64,000 bases of DNA from Holothuria scabra. Lineage: Eukaryota; Echinodermata; Holothuroidea; Aspidochirotida; Holothuriidae. The notes beneath the pieces were generated by a model. That model was not told where the DNA came from. It searched no databases and saw nothing but the letters and a program-made list of their open reading frames with translations. Below are positions 19,726 to 32,335 of the stretch, in pieces. The position numbers and the translations under genes are program-made. The DNA is taken from positions 50,116,394 through 50,180,393 of the forward strand of contig CM074181.1 of assembly GCA_037179385.1 (NCBI GenBank), written 5' to 3'. Each line of letters starts with the position of its first letter. Position 1 is the stretch's first letter.

Positions 19726-21780
19726 GTAATTCAAAAATTAATTGAAAATAAGCCTTTTAATTTACTTTTTAATTAAAAATAATCCCAATCAAACGAAACG
19801 AGAAAATGCATAAAAGAAAAACTACTTTTTAACAAATTTTCAAGAAGGGCACGTCCGCTCCTAAGCCAACCATGACACAACATAAACGTCTTGACCATAA
19901 CGTCTTGACCAAGACTATCATACGCCACCATTTTCCACCTAAAATGGTAAGATCCCTTAATCAATTCTAAATGCACACGTGCACTTCAAACTGTTAACGG
20001 GCTGGTAGGTATGACTGAAAAAAACGTTTAGATATTAAATGCATATAAATACAAGTAAATATTACCGTAACATAATTGCTCATCTATGAATAATTCCATT
20101 TAAAGTAAGTTATCGTATTTAAGATTTTTTCTTTTAACTCTGGCCTTGTCTTTGTAATACTCTTCTGTATCTGAGAATATTACTCTAGCTCCCTCAGAAG
20201 CACGTATGTGGCTTTATCCCTTCAATCTTTTAAATAACATGCAATATCCTTCAAAGAAAAATAAGGCAATGTCTTAAAATTCTGTTTTTGCCATATCTTG
20301 CGAGAATCCATCTCATACACTCTCTAAAAACAAAGCATTTTATCTGAAAAGAAAAAGAAAGACCACATGGATGAAACATTGAAAATTTCATATACTCGTT
20401 ACACGCGAACAGTTTTATTTCTTAAAATTTCAGTCGCCCTCAGACCGCGCTATTTGGAAAGATAGATAGTAGTCCAAAGTACGTTTCCATGAAAATTACG
20501 AAAATAATTGTGAGATTGCAATGGCTACGGTTGCTAATCCCGCAGTCATCTTTTACCTTGATTGTCTATTTATAAGTGCTAGTGAAATAAAGAGTAGTTA
20601 TTTCAAATACCTTGAAGATCCCTCAAGGTCATCTACCCTACAAACCACTCCATCTGCATAATCAAGTTATTAAATTGTCGCTTTGATAAAGTAAATAGCA
20701 TGAATGTGTAAACTGCAATTTTGTAAACTTTCAAAGTATGCTTTCATATTTGGATTTTTAGACAGTTGAGTGTCTTATTCTGGTGTCCCCCAATTTCGTA
20801 AACGCCACCTTCAAATGCCACGGAAATAGCCTGTTAAACGTGCACATGTGTGATGTAAGCAACCCTAATGTACATCTCTTTCATCAGACTAATCACCAGC
20901 CTGATTGCGATCATTGTACATTTACTTGAAACTGTTTTAAAACTAGTAACTCGTAATTGTACTTATTGCAATCGAATAAGATCTCCCCCGAAGCAAAGAG
21001 TTGTCAGGGCAACTGACAACTCCCTGACCAGTCCCTGATCATAGGAAGCATTTGAGCCTTAATCATGTTTAGGCCTACAACTTAAAATCAGATTCATTAT
21101 TCCAACCGTAGACACGGTACAGAGTGAGAAGAAATGGCTTCCAGAGGGGATATCCGGGCCGAAATACCAATGAAAGCCAACGTGGCTGTTAGTTAAATCG
21201 GTTGTCATTAGCATCGAAAAAATCGAAGTTAAATATTTGAATTAAATTGATCTGAACCACTAGGCAACGGACAAAATATGCATCTATTTTTGTTATTTTT
21301 ATAAATAAGCAAGCCAGAAAAATTTACCTTTTGCAGTATGTCATAAGGTTTTTTGTATACCCCCGTCTGTAGAAGGTTCAATTAGAGCTTAATTGTGGGG
21401 CGAGTAGCGGGGAAGGGCATTTGCTATTGTTTCCCTTTTTTTGGCTAAGATCCAACAAAAATATATAACGCTTGAAAATGACATTTCCTGATATCTGTCA
21501 GGCGTGGATCTAGACATTACAAAGGGAAAGGGGCTGACTTATGAGAAAACAGAGGACTGAAGGAATTACACTCATGCTAATTTCCCGTATGTTTTGTTGT
21601 TGGTCTGGCAAAGGGGGGGGGGGCTGAGGCCGTGAAAGCCCACCCTCAGGGATCCCCGCGTGTGTGGGGCTTTTCCTGATATGACTTTCGTAACGATTGT
21701 TTTGCGCTTACGTAAATCGGCTCTTCAATTCAGATCTGTCTTCAAAATTCTTTTGCATCCTTCGCAAATTTCTGGTTACG
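19726..21780. other. Spacer between units A and B
   Basis: AT-rich, without a supported exon. CAGGCGTGGATCTAG near 21500 and GGGATCCCCGCGTG near 21648 could be decayed inverted ends of a small hAT-like element, but there is no TSD. A G-run lies at about 21611-21622. Confidence 0.45.
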
Positions 21781-22326
21781 ATTCTGTTCAGCGTACAATC
21801 CATATGTTATCGTTTTGTCGACAATGAAGTAATAAACAATATTAGTACCTCTAAGACTTCTATTTCAAAGAATTATTTAAGGAAATAAGTGGAGGAAAGT
21901 AATACCAAAGGCCTCTCGGCGTTAACTGCAATGAACAATTAAACTTAATCTACTTGAATTATAAAATCAAACGTCCTGTTAACTGCTGCTATGCAGTTCT
22001 ATCGACTTCATACCTAGGTCCCTTCATATGATGTTAATTGTTCACGCGATTGGTACTTGATTAATATGAAATGAAAAGACAGGTTTTTATGGTAAATTAA
22101 ATAGGTCATGAAAGTTAAATTCCGTTTCAACTGCAAAATATTGCCACGCATAAAGAAATTTTGTATCGTGCAACAACAGTTTATGACCCGTCGAAATCAG
22201 ACCTCTCACCAAATTTCGTTACAACTTAACAAAGCAACTCTCTTTTGCAAATGCAGATTCTTCGCAAAACGCGTCGTGAACTGTTTGTAATATCTTTGCT
22301 TCTTCCTGAGCGAAAAAGTTCTAAAA
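21780..22326 (+). promoter_or_regulatory. Conserved 5' flank of gene B
   Basis: This carries the same ordered blocks as the A flank, including TTGTCGACAA, AACAATATTA, AGACTTCTA, TTTCGTTACAACTTAAC, TTCTTCGCAAAA and GCTTCTTCCTGAGCGAAAAA, which ends about 10 bp before the start codon. No named regulatory element can be supported. Confidence 0.5.
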
Positions 22327-25241
22327 ATGTCAACCAATATCCTCCCTTCGTTTTTGTTGGCTGTGTTTTCTCTGTGCCAGGCCGATTCCAGATACGACGT
22401 TTCTTTATCTCAAGTCTATTTTGACGGCGGAATGGTATTCTTTCCTGTGAAACGTGAAACTTTGCAGAAACGTCTCGATGTCATTAACAGTCAATCAGGT
22501 AAAATGCGATGTATTCGTAGATCATAAGTTTACCTTCAAACTCACAATTTTATACGCTTGATCGTTATCTTATAAACTTCACTTATATTTTAGCAGAGGC
22601 TTAAAAGCAGAGGATTAAACGGAGAACACGGAAATGAAGATAAATAGGACTTTGTCGCAGAGTGCGTTGAATTTTTCAATAGGATTGCTAACTTCGGGTT
22701 GGACTTATCTCCGGGGGTGGAATTATGTAATTTAAACGTAATTTATTTCGTTTTTAGTACGTACTGATTTTTATTCAAACGTTTTTATCGGGCATTTTTC
22801 TCGGTGATTAGTAGGTGACAAGTAAAAGCTAGCAGGAAAGATGTTATACGATCGGATCAAACCCACAAGAATTAAGAGGTACAAAATATTGCAAAAAATG
22901 CTAATGTTTGATAAGCTCACAACAAACAATTTTTCAAAACAATTTTACTTTACCTCATTCCACTACACAGTCTACACTCACTCCTCTTACCCAAACAGAA
23001 ATCCTCCGTAATAAGTGGAAGTGGTAGGCTAAGCCAACATTTTTGTAATTTGTTTTAATCTAATCATTTTGTATGTTGCCCAATTTTAATTTCATGGAGT
23101 ATTTATTGTAAACAACAACTCCGTGCAACATAAAGACTGCTATAGATTCTACTGACAAGTCTGGGAGATCTATTTTCGGTTATTTGAAGGGTCAAAACTT
23201 TATTAAGCCCCTCCTCAATGACAATGGCTCCCCGCTGATTCAGTCTTTGGTGAAGGATCTTTTGGGGGCATACACTCTTAACTGAAATCCTCCAAAAACC
23301 TCTTATCCTAATTTGAAAACAGCTTTCCTATAACTTGAATAACTCTCAGTCATTAAAAAATGTCAAGCATTGGCGTACGGGGACAATTTTTGTGGGGTGG
23401 GCAAGAGCAAATTTTGCCCGAATAATAACACTTTTTACCAGTTTTGAGCGAATGGACCGACTGCTTGAATTGCAGAAAAGTTTTGGTTCTGAGTTTCCTG
23501 TAAGAACATTTTGAAAAGTTGGGGGATTACTGAAGAATTTGCATTTCCTATTGGCAAATCTGAGATTAAACGGCGACCAAAGATCGTTATTGCTACATAA
23601 TTATTATCCAATTCCTACGAAATGAGGCTTTCTGACGAAATATTTTGAGTCAAGGGCGTAAATTGTAGGACATTTTGAATTTTATGAAAGAAAATTGATG
23701 AAAATAGCACTGTAGTTACTGGTGGCACTTGATGATCTGGTGTCACATATAGCAAATTTCCGTTTCTTCACTTACTAAGTCCAGAGCTGGCAAAATTTTA
23801 CTCAAGGTATGAGCGAGCACTCCTGCTTAGGAATCGCAATTTGCGTGGCCGCGCGAAGCGCGCGGAAAATTTTTCTTCTTTTAGACAAATAATGACGAAT
23901 GTGGAGCTTTTAATGAGGGGATTTCAGAATTTCATGAGTTGTCAAAACCACAGTAGACTGGTTTCAGAAATAGCAAATTTCCGAATCCTTCATTTTTCAG
24001 GGCCCCTGTAGTTGCGCCACTGGGCGTCTAAGAAAAGGGGCCCAGATGCAAAATGGTGCTATATATATTGAGTTACTAGGAAACTCCAAAGTTTTCAAAA
24101 CATGATCTTGAAAGTGTGGGTAGGTAATTACTTCAACGGACAAAACCGCCAGTTAAAATACCGGGTGTACTCCATACGTAGTATGAATCACAACGAAAAT
24201 TGTCATAGGGTGCGAAAGATTTGTGCAAAAGTTCTAATTGTTCAGTCACCCCAATTTGAATAAAGATAGAAGTCTATACTACTTTGTGAATGGCTCTTGG
24301 TCAATCATGTGACAACGTGTTTTTCACTGAATTGTAAAATTTACAAGTAGTAATATCATGGTTAACCTTGAATATTGAATGTTTAAGCCTTAAAATATCC
24401 CGAAAGTTTCTTGGAAGAAAAATGACAATGACTCATAGACATAAGATGGTATTTTCTGCGATCAAAATCATATCTTCTTTTTTGTGTTACAGAATTGGAA
24501 CTCTTTCTTCCTCGAGAACCAGTAATGCAGCACGTTATTGGTTGTGATGAACACATCATTTTTGTTGTATTTGGAGAAGTGTTAGCCATCACATCTGAGA
24601 AAGTTTTGACGGAGGAGCAGAAAGAGTCGCTCGTCTTCGATTTTACGGGAATAACAATCACTGTCCCTTATTTAAGCTTTAGTGAAGAGGGGCAAGCAGA
24701 GGTTTCCCTGCAAATGTCAGTTTTCGATAATGTAAGTCGTCCAGTCATTTTTCCGGATGTCGTCTTTCCTCCACCGATCACTGCCAATCGTCTTATCCGG
24801 ACAAACAATGGTAGCAATATTCAACTGATATTCGAAAAAGATGATCTTCGACTCCATCTGACGGGAGAACGCGCGGAAGATTGCCGCTCCACAGGGGATC
24901 AAGGGGAACAAGGTATAAATGAATATGAGCAAGAGCTGCAAGTTTCTCGACTGGGTCCAGATTTTTCTGTTTGTGATCGCTCTCCAGACCTGGACGTTGA
25001 TATCTGTCGAATTTACAGAGATCCATGTTATAGGGATCCTCTGTCCAGAGCAGGATCCAACGTATGTCAGTACTGGGAGAGTACTAATAACAAAGAAATC
25101 TGTAACGTTTCATTTCGTACCATTCACATGTCCGATGAGATGAGAGAGCTTCTGTTATTAGAGTCTGCCACTCAGAACCCTGTGGAAGCAGAACTTCAGA
25201 CAGGAACTTTTGGAATCAACTTGGTGTTCCCGTGTTTTTGA
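22327..25241 (+). CDS. Secreted cysteine-rich protein B (paralogue of A), two exons
   Basis: Exon 1 is 22327-22498 (172 nt, the same length as in A) and exon 2 is 24493-25241, giving 306 residues. The donor is CAG|GTAAAA and the acceptor TTGTGTTACAG. A signal peptide (FLLAVFSLCQADS) precedes RYDVSLSQVYFDGGMVFFPV, nearly identical to A. Exon 2 has exactly eight cysteines: GCDEH, DCRS, VCDR, ICRIY, PCYRD, VCQYW, ICNVS and the C-terminal PCF. The segment from TNNGSNIQLIFEKDD to NVCQYWES is almost unchanged from A, while the flanks of that segment differ more. No transmembrane helix follows the signal, so the product is probably extracellular or vesicular. The function is unknown to me. The intron (1.99 kb) carries one hAT-like element. 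Confidence 0.8.
23368..24022. mobile_element. Probable hAT-like element in intron B
   Basis: It begins CATTGGCGTACGGGG and ends TTGCGCCACTG, whose reverse complement is CAGTGGCGCAA. It contains GGCCGCGCGAAGCGCGCGG followed by AAAATTTT at 23848-23873, resembling the hairpin block of the other hAT elements. No TSD is visible. It is absent from the matching part of intron A. Confidence 0.45.
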
Positions 25242-25820
25242 ATGACCTTTTCACGCAATTTCCAATTTACTGTACAAGCATTAGTCATTTGTTTTTGTTA
25301 TCAGGTTATAATCAGTTCCTTACATAGACAACCATAGCATATTACATTTATACACACATAGGCCTACAGTAATTTATGGGCAGTAAATAGGCAGTAATTT
25401 GTCAAAAAATCAATAAAGACATTTTGAATTTGAAAACTGTAATTACAAAAAGAAACCAGTCATTTTTTCGGTGTCGATTTTCGGTGCTACTTTAAAAACC
25501 CATTCCAGTGGCTCTTTACAAAGTTCTCATAAAAGAAAAACAATATCAATCGTTGCCGCCCAACCCTGTGGAAATACTCAGTTCCTAAAGTCTGATACAG
25601 AAGTCTACTTAGGCCTTTTCTGTCAAATATTAAAGTCTGAAACTGATACAATAAGTTAATGTGAATAACATCATGTGACCAATGACCAATGTCAAACAAT
25701 GACAAAAAGTCAGACATATTGACATATTGCTTCATGTTTCGTAATCGAGGGTCATTTCTGTCCTCTACATTCGATACACATGAAGTCAGTGTCCTTATGC
25801 AGATCTATTGTAAACACAGA
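25242..25820 (+). other. 3' flank of gene B, end of duplicated unit
   Basis: AATAAA at 25412-25417 is a candidate polyadenylation signal. Homology with the A flank continues to about 25820 without the SINE, so the empty site lies near 25480. Confidence 0.55.
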
Positions 25821-27104
25821 AATGGAACATCTTGGTTGCTTTCATCTGGGAATTGTTGCTAATGATCGAGGTGGTTAATTCTTTTCTTCGTATAAGTTTT
25901 CTGTGATTTTGTTGCTATGTGGGCTTTCGTTCGTGTGTAGAGCTTTTTCTTTGTAGCGTACTTCAAGTATCTGGATAGAGAAGGGTAAGGTATGAAGCAG
26001 GGTTTTGTTAAACAAAGTAAGTTATTACTTAAGTAGAATAAAGGCATGCTGGAAGAGCGGGATGGACAGGAGAATAGGCGTGGTAGATTGGTATCGAGGA
26101 GCGTTTGGAAATGACGTGTGAAAGGGACCGTTGGACAAATAAAATGTGGAGAACTATTGAAATTTCAGTTTGTGTTATCTTTCTTTCTTCTTTGCGATCC
26201 ATGTCATTGTACAAAAACTACTATCATAAAACTACACCATATGAGATAGTCGTTATAGACAGGTGCGTAATTACTTCAAACTGCTTGTTTGTCATGAGTT
26301 TCAAAATTCTCAATTAAAAAGCACAAAAATATAAAGAGTAGCTCATGTAACACAGAACGCACAGAGAGGGTTCTGATGTCACATGAAAATAAAGATAAGG
26401 GGTTATCCTTAAGGAAAGAATCGAGATTATTTCCACAAAGACCAATTTTAGACAGATAACGGGAGAGGAGGCACGTTAGAAGGTTGGGGAAATTGCCGGG
26501 AATTGTCTTAGGTTACGAAAATCCGTGTTAAAGAAAAAAAAACATTCGGAGCAGTTGATACCATAAGGAACTTTAACCTATCTTTTATATTTCATTCGGC
26601 GAACATGTTCCTTATTTTACTGTAAACCTCTGCTGCAAATTAATTATTGTTCCAGAACGGATGTAAAATCGTTCATAAGACATGCTTGATGAATTACTAG
26701 AGGTTAAATAGTCATGAAAAGGCTTGGTAAGCACATTACTCTGTTCTGCTGTCGATTCGACTTAAAAGTGATGCAGTCCTCCTATTGGATAGTTTTTCAT
26801 CGTCATGGAATATTATACGTCTCCGATTATTGTACTTACAATCGACGCTCAAACGATAATGCCTTCTCACCATCTGACCTCATGAAAATAATGGCCCGCG
26901 GCAGATACAAGTTACCGTAAAATAATGACTCTTTTCATTACATTTTCTTTTTGACCATAAGCGAACATTAATTACCAAGGATTTTCAGGCTATCATCAGG
27001 AAGGGTTTCACCTGCAATTATAAGGTTTACTTCTCCTGGGAGTTTTTAGCTCCAACCACATTTTCGTTTAAGAATAATTGCTGTTAAACGAAATTCAAAC
27101 TGAA
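25821..27104. other. No feature recognised
   Basis: AT-rich, with only short open frames that have no family features. Confidence 0.5.
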
Positions 27105-27465
27105 TGACATCTTGTGACCCCGAATAACCTCACCTTGACAAAAATCAATAGACTTTATCTTCTAAACAAGTAGTTTTCAGATGCAAAGTATGATAACCCT
27201 CAAAGTTATGAAGCATGGAATATTTTTAAAAGGTTTTGAATTTTTGACCTCTGCTGACCCCAAATAACCTTTGATCCTCACCAAACACAAGAAGGATCAT
27301 CTACTCAATAAGGGATATACACATGCCAAGTATGAAACGCCTGATGGTTACCCATCTTGAGACAGGGTGTTTACAAGCAGTGTCACATACACAGTCACAC
27401 AACCAAACGCACGCGCAACCACCATTCCATAGGTTCCTCTGACTGCGTCAAGGATTTAGTTATTA
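27105..27465 (-). repeat. Diverged inverted relative of the 156-bp satellite element
   Basis: Read on the minus strand, the order matches the window start: a degraded hairpin zone, GGAATGGTGG, CA-rich sequence, TGTGACACTGCTTGTAAACAC, then monomer-like sequence with AGGTTATTTGGGGTCAGCAG and AGAGGTCA-like half-sites. About two monomers are present. They are strongly diverged from the array at 91-1176, so it is the same family in the broad sense only. Confidence 0.65.
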
Positions 27466-28543
27466 GTTTTTTTCGTGGAGGGGGGGGGGTGATGCAAATT
27501 ACTAATTAAGTTTTTCCTGCAAAGTATAGCAAAGTGGACTGTCCTCTTCTAAATTCTCCTCGTACTACTTCTAAAAGCTCCCCCTCCCCCACACACACAC
27601 GTATAAAACAATCCTCTGTAGATTATCTGAAAATTGAAAAGATACATTTAATTAAAAGCCCCGAAGGCTACGTAATTCCCCATAAAATGAATGGTTACTC
27701 TCCGACGGTTATCTCAACTGTCGCTAGATCTAGGGTTCCATTTCTAAAGCAGAAGAACCGCTCGTTTCGGAAAAATTTTAAAAGAATACCCAGACATCTG
27801 TTGAAGTTACCTTTTCTTCGCATTAAGGGGCAATTCACACTACAGCGGTATCGGATCGGATTACGCTCCGATTGTTGTGGGTTTTGCTTAAAATCTCCTT
27901 TATGTTTGGTTGGAAAGATAAAAAAATTGCCCTTCTGTGGAAATAGATGTGGATTTATATCGCATGACCACCAAAATTAAAATTATCCTAATTATTCCGT
28001 GACGTCTCATCCGCAAAGAGCTTTTATCTGTTACGCGTGAACTAATATAAGCTGTTTGTCTACCTGACGTCACGAAGAAGTTAGTTTACATTTTATTTTC
28101 CTGGTCCTCTCATACAAATCATATATTTACACAGGATGTATTTTTGTTTGTTCTCTACGACACTGGATGGATGAGATTTTAATTAAAACTCAAAAAAATC
28201 TTATCGGAATCCTATTCTACATGGTTTTAGTGTAACCTGCGCCGTGTTTTAAGACTAAATATTCTTATATAACTACACAAATACCTTTAGGTGCCCTTGT
28301 GCCTTTCTAGGGCTAACTTGTTGTACTTGAATTTGGTTTCAATTTATATGCAGATGATTCATGATCCATTTTCTTTCATTTTGACGGGTAATCTGAAACC
28401 AACTTAAAGTTGCCTTTCAGTGATAACGTAACGTCAGAGATTACAGCGGACTGAGGACTATTTGTCATATTTTTTTTTGGTTTTCTGTTCTATTGTAGAC
28501 GTATGTTGCAAATTTTATCTAGCAAAATGTTCATTAGATATTA
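27466..28543. other. Spacer with one orphan 148-codon frame
   Basis: The frame 27534-27980 on the plus strand is the longest unexplained open frame outside the called genes. Its translation is rich in K, R, S and P, with a CGFCLKSPLC segment and no domain I recognise. There is no paralogue in the window, no signal peptide and no clear splice context. I list it as unlikely coding. Confidence 0.4.
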
Positions 28544-29888
28544 CACTGTTAAAAATTTCTGTAAATTTACAGACTTTTTTTAACTTAAACTTTTTTGTAT
28601 TTTACTTTTAATAGAGATTTTCTGTATCTTTACAGACACTTTGTATTGCTACAATAAAAAAAGGTTGTTTAACATGTATTTTCTGTTTATTTGAAAAACC
28701 ATTTCTGTCTGCCTTTTTAACCAAATTTTACTTCTTTGTAAAACTTTTTCTGTAAATTTACAGAAATTTTAACAGTATTTTGTATTTTTCTGATTTCACA
28801 TAAATATACTGTCATTTAACAAACATTCATTTTGTTTTTAAGCTGAAAAAGAAACAAAAATAAGCCCAAACAAACAAACAAATAAGAAATAGCCAGAAAA
28901 TTTTCAATATATAACATGCATCGTTCTGCGAAGTTTCAGTTAAAAAAGAAAACATTTTTGCCAAATTTATGGCCCTATTTGAAAATTAACTTACATTTAT
29001 TATAAAAGCATACTTAGTTATTACGTTTTTAGTTATAAATATCATACAACTGGTGTTTTGTCACACATTTTTAAGTAAAAAGAAATTGTAAGGCCCTAAT
29101 TTCAGAGCAGTGACAATTGGTATACTGATGTCAACTCATCGCCACAGGCGCTCATGCACTTGATCGAATTAAAAACGTTTCACAAATTTACTTGAAAGAG
29201 TCTGTAAATTTACCACTTTATGACGTATATCTCATTTTGCATAAATGGGTGGAGCTTATTTTGTAGGCATTTTTCTAACAAAAGGATTGCTGTTGCTTTG
29301 AATAATATCTTTTTTGGCGTTTTTTAATCAGGAAGTGATAAACTTATTGTTTACCTTGTCTGGAAATGTTTGCAACCAATGTATTTGCATTCTTTGTCAT
29401 ATTTATTTTAAAAACAATTAATATATTGTACAAAAAATGTGACTTTCCAATTACAAAGTTCCTAGAGATAGCAGTCTACCTGACAACAATATGACAACGA
29501 AGCATCTTCATTGTGTTTTGATTGAAAACAACTTCGTAACGACACATTACGTTGATAAGCAATTACCTGATCTACGTAATGGTGAAGTGTATGTTAAGTA
29601 ATAACATATGAAAGGAAAAAAAGCGATATTATAATCAATATTAAAACGCCGAGAATGAAAACAGTAGGCTGTAAATTCACATAAAATTAAGGTAAAAAAA
29701 AAAAACAATTCTGTAATTCGATTTTACAGTAGACATTTGTAAACTAATTTACATGCAAAAACTGTAAAGAAAAAACAAACACTTAATGTTTTTTATGATT
29801 ACAGTCTGGCTGTAAAAAAAACATTGTTTGGTTGGAAAAAAATTTGCCATAAAAATTATGTAAATTTACAGAGAAATTTTTAACAGTG
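28544..29888. mobile_element. 1,345-bp TIR element with repeated GTAAATTTAC motifs
   Basis: The left end is CACTGTTAAAAATTTCTGTA and the right end, reverse-complemented, CACTGTTAAAAATTTCTCTG: 17 bp perfect, then a 2-bp indel, then GTAAATTTACA in both. A TA dinucleotide flanks each end. The motif (C)TGTAAATTTAC(AG) recurs inside at about 28569, 28750, 29202 and 29859, and the copy near 28750 is followed by AAATTTTAACAGT, like an internal terminus. No transposase frame. The superfamily is unclear; a TA target fits several. Confidence 0.75.
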
Positions 29889-30339
29889 TAGGATTCATTA
29901 AAATGTATTGCTCCTACAAGTTTTACACCTCGGTTTTTAACTTAAGTTTCTTGTAGATTCTCGGTAACCTGCCATTTAATATGCCATTTTCTTCACCACC
30001 AAATGCAAAAGGTAGGGGTACACACACTCTGCCCCGCTCCATACATACGTACCACGACAAGGACAAAAATTGCGTCCCCCCCCCTCGCCCTATGCCGGAG
30101 GCAAAAGGTGCGTCGCTCATCCCCCACCCCGCCCAATGCCGGAAGCCAAGACCGTATTATTGCAGCTTACATCAACTAACTGCAGATATCTGATTTGTCC
30201 ATCTTGGGGAAACGCAAACCACTAGTCTAATGAACAGCTGAACGGGCTTGCAAAACGTACGTCGTTTGCCCACAGTGCTTAAAGGCAGTCATTCGTCACC
30301 CCAAACTACAGTTTCAGTATACATATATCAAAACTCTCA
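29889..30339. other. No supported gene
   Basis: Contains a C-run near 30077-30084 and two GTGCC/CGCCC-rich segments. A 70-codon frame has no features. Confidence 0.4.
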
Positions 30340-30575
30340 ATTGGTACAGCTCTTTGAATGGCATCACATTCAAACAATGCATCATAGCTTAATTACACAG
30401 CATGGGCACTGAAAGTGTCTTGATTACACATTATGCACTTGTATGGCCACTGGGACAAGCCATGAAGCAATAAACTAGGATCGTGTCTGGATAAAGATGA
30501 GTTTTAGATAAATGTGGGAGGGGCTAGATGTAAGTAGGTTGGGAGAATTGGAACTCCTTGGGATGATGAAAATAT
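30340..30575 (+). repeat. Dispersed repeat family R1, copy 2
   Basis: Collinear with 4590-4860 on the same strand, through GTGTCTTGATTACAC, AAGCAATAAACTAGGATCGT and GTGGGAGGGGCTAGA. Confidence 0.6.
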
Positions 30576-30857
30576 GCCTTTAATTCATCGCCTTTGTACA
30601 AATTTTTATGTATTGTTATCCATTACAGCCCCATGGTTTCATGATAAAAGAACCGTGATCCTGTTCGTATACCTTTATCGTCTTCTTATTACAAAATAAA
30701 CAGAACCTGGTTTGGAGAAAACAAACATTCTTTTGTAACCGCATACAGGCGCGGATCCAGGAATACAAAGAGTTATAACTCGTTGTACGTGGGAGAGACC
30801 AACCCCCTTCACCTTGTTCTTTCACCGTGTTGGACTTATATCAATATGCTTTATCGA

Positions 30858-32327
30858 CAGCGGCGTAGCCAGGATGAATTTTTTTAGGGGGGGCCTAGGT
30901 AACTTGTGGGGGCCTGGTACCTCTTAGAGTCAGGCGCGGCAAGACTCAAGCGGAGCGCCACCATGAGTTGGCGCGAAGCGTGCAAGAAAATTTTGGGCTT
31001 TATAAACCCTCCAATTGATCGGAAACAGCGCTTCCCACGTGTTTTGAGCTGGATGTACCCAGCCTTGAAAAACGAACCTCATGTCTGCCACTTCTCAAAT
31101 AATGAGAATAAAAAATCAATCTATGAAAAATGGTAATACATACACTTTTTAGGGACCCCAAAACTGAACATTTCTGATCTGTGGCCTGGGAGATGAGACT
31201 AAAGGGAACCGGTATCTCCCTTTCCCTTGGGAAAAATTTTAAACTTCAGGAGGACGTAGTCCGGAAATGCGGCAATATTGGAATGGATTCCAGCCATTTT
31301 TATGAAAACCAAAAGTAGTTGTGCCCCCCCCCCTCTGGAAAACTTTCTTTGCGTTAGATTTCCTAGATGCAAAATGGTGCTATGTGTGTCAAAACTTTGA
31401 ACTGATTATAGGCTTACGTTTTAGGATTTTCCTTTTGGGGAGCATGAAAAATTTCAAAATACTCAATTTTAGTCTTTATAGAGATTTTACAAGTGACTTA
31501 CATACTGCCAAAGAAACATTGCTTTCCGGTTTTAATTGGTGTCTAGATGCAAAATGCTGCAGTATTCGTCCAGTCATCGGTACATTGCATAGTCAAAATT
31601 GAAATACTACGAGTAAATCTCTTAAAATATTTAAACCGCAAAGCAGGAGTATGGATCATGTGGGAAACACATGAAATTTGGACCTTTTGGACATTTTACA
31701 AATCCGTCCGAATGCCAGTCTCAACTATTTAATAGAGGACTTGTAGAAAAAAAATCGTTTTACAGTGCCATTAGTCATGGGCAGGAGTGGGGCACGACAT
31801 AGGCCTACTAGTTAAGGATGGAAGGGAAGAATTATTTGAAGGTAGTATCTTACCCTTACGGCATATCTTGTGCATGCTAAAGTATAGGAATTGTCGTGAA
31901 AGAATGGTCTCCAGTGTATGATTGCTTTGTTTTCAGTAAATCAAACAACCATCCGAAAGGCAGACAGGGTCTTAACCTAACAAAGTCATATTCGAGTTTG
32001 CCGTGGAGATGTTCGTTTCATCTTCGAAGTCAAATGCAATAAACGACGGGAAAGTTCAGACTATATACGGTATCTAATTTAGTGAAAGTAGGCATTTTGA
32101 AGTTATAACTTGATTCCATACGTGGGCACAAAATGTGCTTGATATACATTCATGCATGTTTTCTTAATTGTTACACATTTTATTTATTTACTGTTTATGA
32201 AGGAAATACTTCGAAGTTAGTTCCGTTCAAGCATTTATTTTTTCTCAATTTCTTTATCAGGACGCAGAAAATCTGGGGGGGCTAAAGAAAATCTGGAGGC
32301 CCAGGCCCGCCCGCGGCTTCGCCACTG
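30858..32327. mobile_element. 1,470-bp non-autonomous hAT element, TSD TTTATCGA
   Basis: The left end is CAGCGGCGTAGCCAGG; the right end, reverse-complemented, is CAGTGGCGAAGCCGCGG. The 8-bp TSD TTTATCGA is perfect (30850-30857 and 32328-32335). The hairpin block lies at 30949-30995. The right third matches the inner nested element at 13870-14250 in inverted orientation. There is no transposase; short open frames inside are not genes. CAGGCGCGGATCCAGG near 30746, just outside, looks like the end of a different hAT-like element. Confidence 0.9.
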
Positions 32328-32335
32328 TTTATCGA

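Noticed and set aside
19486..19734. Poly-arginine open frame on the minus strand
   Set aside because: It is the translation of the perfect CTT/AAG microsatellite.
21499..21661. Small hAT-like element with CAGGCGTGGATC ends
   Set aside because: The ends are only weakly inverted and no TSD is present, so I did not call it.
27339..27360. GAAACGCCTGATGG as a second hammerhead
   Set aside because: CTGATGG lacks the CTGANGA core, and no stem I or stem II partners are present.
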